Source of the DNA: Aeromicrobium marinum DSM 15272 | Lineage (GTDB): Bacteria; Actinomycetota; Actinomycetes; Propionibacteriales; Nocardioidaceae | DNA length: 64,000 nucleotides | Assembly (NCBI RefSeq): GCF_000160775.2 | Contig: NZ_CM001024.1 | Coordinates: forward strand, 781,016 to 845,015 | Direction of reading: 5' to 3' | Shown: piece after piece, positions 62,850-64,000 of the stretch | How the letters are laid out: each line of letters starts with the position of its first letter | Position numbering within the stretch: position 1 is the first letter of the stretch | Position numbers and translations under genes: made by a program | Notes under the pieces: generated by a model | The model's database searches: none | What the model was told of the DNA's origin: nothing | Seen by the model: only the letters and a program-made list of their open reading frames with translations

Positions 62850-64000
62850 ATGTCGATCAAGGTCAGCCTCGAACACCGGACGACCTACCGCTTCGACCGC
62901 CCCGTCCGACTGGGCCCGCACGTCGTGCGGCTGCGCCCCGCGCCCCATGCCCGGACCCCGATCGAGGCGTACTCGCTCGACGTGCAGCCGGCCGACCACT
63001 TCCTCAACTGGCAGCAGGACCCGTTCGGCAACTGGATGGCCCGGTTGGTCTTCCCCGAGCCGGTGTCGACGCTGGACATCACGGTCGGGCTGGTGGCCGA
63101 CCTGATGGTCATCAACCCGTTCGACTTCTTCATCGAGGAGTACGCCGAGCGCTTCCCGTTCGCCTACGAGCCCCAGCTGGCGGCCGACCTCGCTCCGTAC
63201 CTGCGACCGGTCACCGAGGCGGGCACCGACGGCCCGGGCCCGGTGGTCACGTCGTGGCTCGCCGGACTGCCGGAGGTGGGGGACGAGGGGCTGGAGATGG
63301 TCCCCTTCCTCGTGCAGGTCAACGAGGCGGTCCACCGCGATGTCGCCTACTCCGTCCGGATGGAGGCCGGGGTCCAGTCGCCCGACGAGACGCTGACCCG
63401 GCGGATCGGGTCGTGCCGCGACAGCGCCTGGCTGCTCGTGTCGGTCCTGCGCCAGTACGGTCTGGCCGCACGCTTCGTCTCCGGCTACCTCGTGCAGCTC
63501 GCCACCGACCCGCTGGTGGCCGCCCAGGCGCTCGACGGACCGACGGGCGCGACCGAGGACTTCACCGACCTGCACGCCTGGGCCGAGGTGTACGTGCCCG
63601 GGGCCGGCTGGATCGGCCTCGACCCGACCTCCGCCCTCTTCGCCGGGGAGGGCCACATCCCGCTGTCGGCGACGCCGCACCCTGCGTCGGCCGCCCCCAT
63701 CGAGGGCGTGACCGAGCCGGTCGAGGTGTCGTTCGCGTTCCACAACGAGGTGCGCCGCGTCCACGAGGACCCGCGGGTCACGCTGCCCTACACCGACCAG
63801 CAGTGGGAGCGCATCGACGACGTGGGCCGGTCGGTCGACGACCGCCTCGTGAGCGGAGACGTCCGGCTGACGATGGGTGGTGAGCCCACGTTCGTGTCCG
63901 TCGACGACATGACGTCCGAGCAGTGGACGACCGATGCCGACGGTGAGGACAAGCGCCGGCTGGCCGGGGAGCTCGCCGAACGGCTGAGGACGGTCTACGC
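62850..64000 (+). CDS. transglutaminase-like cysteine protease family protein (DUF2126 type), 3' end beyond window
   Basis: The frame is open from the ATG at 62850 to the window edge (383 codons). Residues 1-80 form the bacterial transglutaminase N-terminal domain (LEHRTTYRFDRPVRLGPHVV), and the core has Cys in RRIGSCRDSAWLLVSVLRQY, His in FTDLHAWAEVYVPGAGW and Asp in GLDPTSALFAGEG, a complete Cys-His-Asp triad. The end of the visible part (VRLTMGGEPTFVSVDD) is the start of the DUF2126 region, so the whole protein is probably about 1100 residues. The role is unknown; peptidase or amidase activity is likely. Confidence 0.87.
   Translation, partial: MSIKVSLEHRTTYRFDRPVRLGPHVVRLRPAPHARTPIEAYSLDVQPADHFLNWQQDPFGNWMARLVFPEPVSTLDITVGLVADLMVINPFDFFIEEYAERFPFAYEPQLAADLAPYLRPVTEAGTDGPGPVVTSWLAGLPEVGDEGLEMVPFLVQVNEAVHRDVAYSVRMEAGVQSPDETLTRRIGSCRDSAWLLVSVLRQYGLAARFVSGYLVQLATDPLVAAQALDGPTGATEDFTDLHAWAEVYVPGAGWIGLDPTSALFAGEGHIPLSATPHPASAAPIEGVTEPVEVSFAFHNEVRRVHEDPRVTLPYTDQQWERIDDVGRSVDDRLVSGDVRLTMGGEPTFVSVDDMTSEQWTTDADGEDKRRLAGELAERLRTVY

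Overview
The window is chromosomal DNA of a very high-GC actinobacterium. The gene orders smc-ftsY-amtB-glnB-glnD-ffh, rpsP-khpA-rimM-trmD-rplS-lepB-rnhB-DUF2469-yraN-comM-dprA and xerC-M23-rpsB-tsf-pyrH-frr-cdsA, the fused-style Zur/Znu cluster, GlnR-like boxes and many leaderless GTG/ATG starts all fit Actinomycetes. A member of the Nocardioidaceae (Aeromicrobium/Nocardioides type) is my inference; nothing here proves the genus. No tRNA, rRNA, prophage, transposase or CRISPR array was found.

Layout. 1-4 kb: end of gatB, an MmcQ/YjbR protein, an alpha/beta hydrolase, an ATP-grasp protein and, diverging from it over a palindrome, satD plus a membrane protein. 4-11.2 kb: ilvD, an unusual zinc-finger/SDR protein, a small lipoprotein, and ilvB-ilvN-ilvC behind a leader-peptide attenuator. 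11.2-14.5 kb: a five-gene minus-strand cassette with a WXG100-like protein and a large LXG-like protein (type VII secretion substrates). 14.6-18.6 kb: a MocR/YczR-type regulator diverging from yczE, a gene split by an in-frame TAA, and a methyltransferase. 18.6-25.2 kb: a second leader-peptide region, leuB, ilvE, aspA and cimA with its own isoleucine-type attenuator. 25.2-29.5 kb: a GNAT protein and the zur-znuB-znuC-znuA zinc uptake cluster with a Zur box. 29.6-34.7 kb: glyS, a lipoprotein, dusB carrying an in-frame block of four 36-bp repeats, and two PH-domain membrane proteins. 34.8-46.5 kb: smc, thioesterase, ftsY, amtB-glnB-glnD, ffh, a metallo-beta-lactamase-fold protein. 46.6-58.4 kb: ArsC-like protein, enoyl-CoA hydratase, rpsP operon, a second amtB, rplS, lepB, rnhB and the DNA-processing genes yraN-comM-dprA-xerC, then a two-domain M23 protein. 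58.7-64 kb: rpsB, tsf, pyrH, frr, cdsA and the start of a transglutaminase.

How the genes work together. ilvD, ilvBNC, ilvE, leuB and cimA make up most of branched-chain amino acid synthesis, entering isoleucine through citramalate; three short leader peptides rich in Val/Leu/Ile sit before ilvB, leuB and cimA, so attenuation appears to be the main control. The nitrogen block (two amtB, PII, GlnD) has GlnR-like sites. ffh, ftsY and lepB handle protein export. The most unusual points are the repeat array inside dusB, a dispersed palindrome that lies once inside the 5' end of the SDR gene and once between genes, the SDR protein lacking its catalytic Tyr, the three-arm leader before leuB with an unknown 31-residue ORF in the place where serA often lies, and the small type VII-like cassette.
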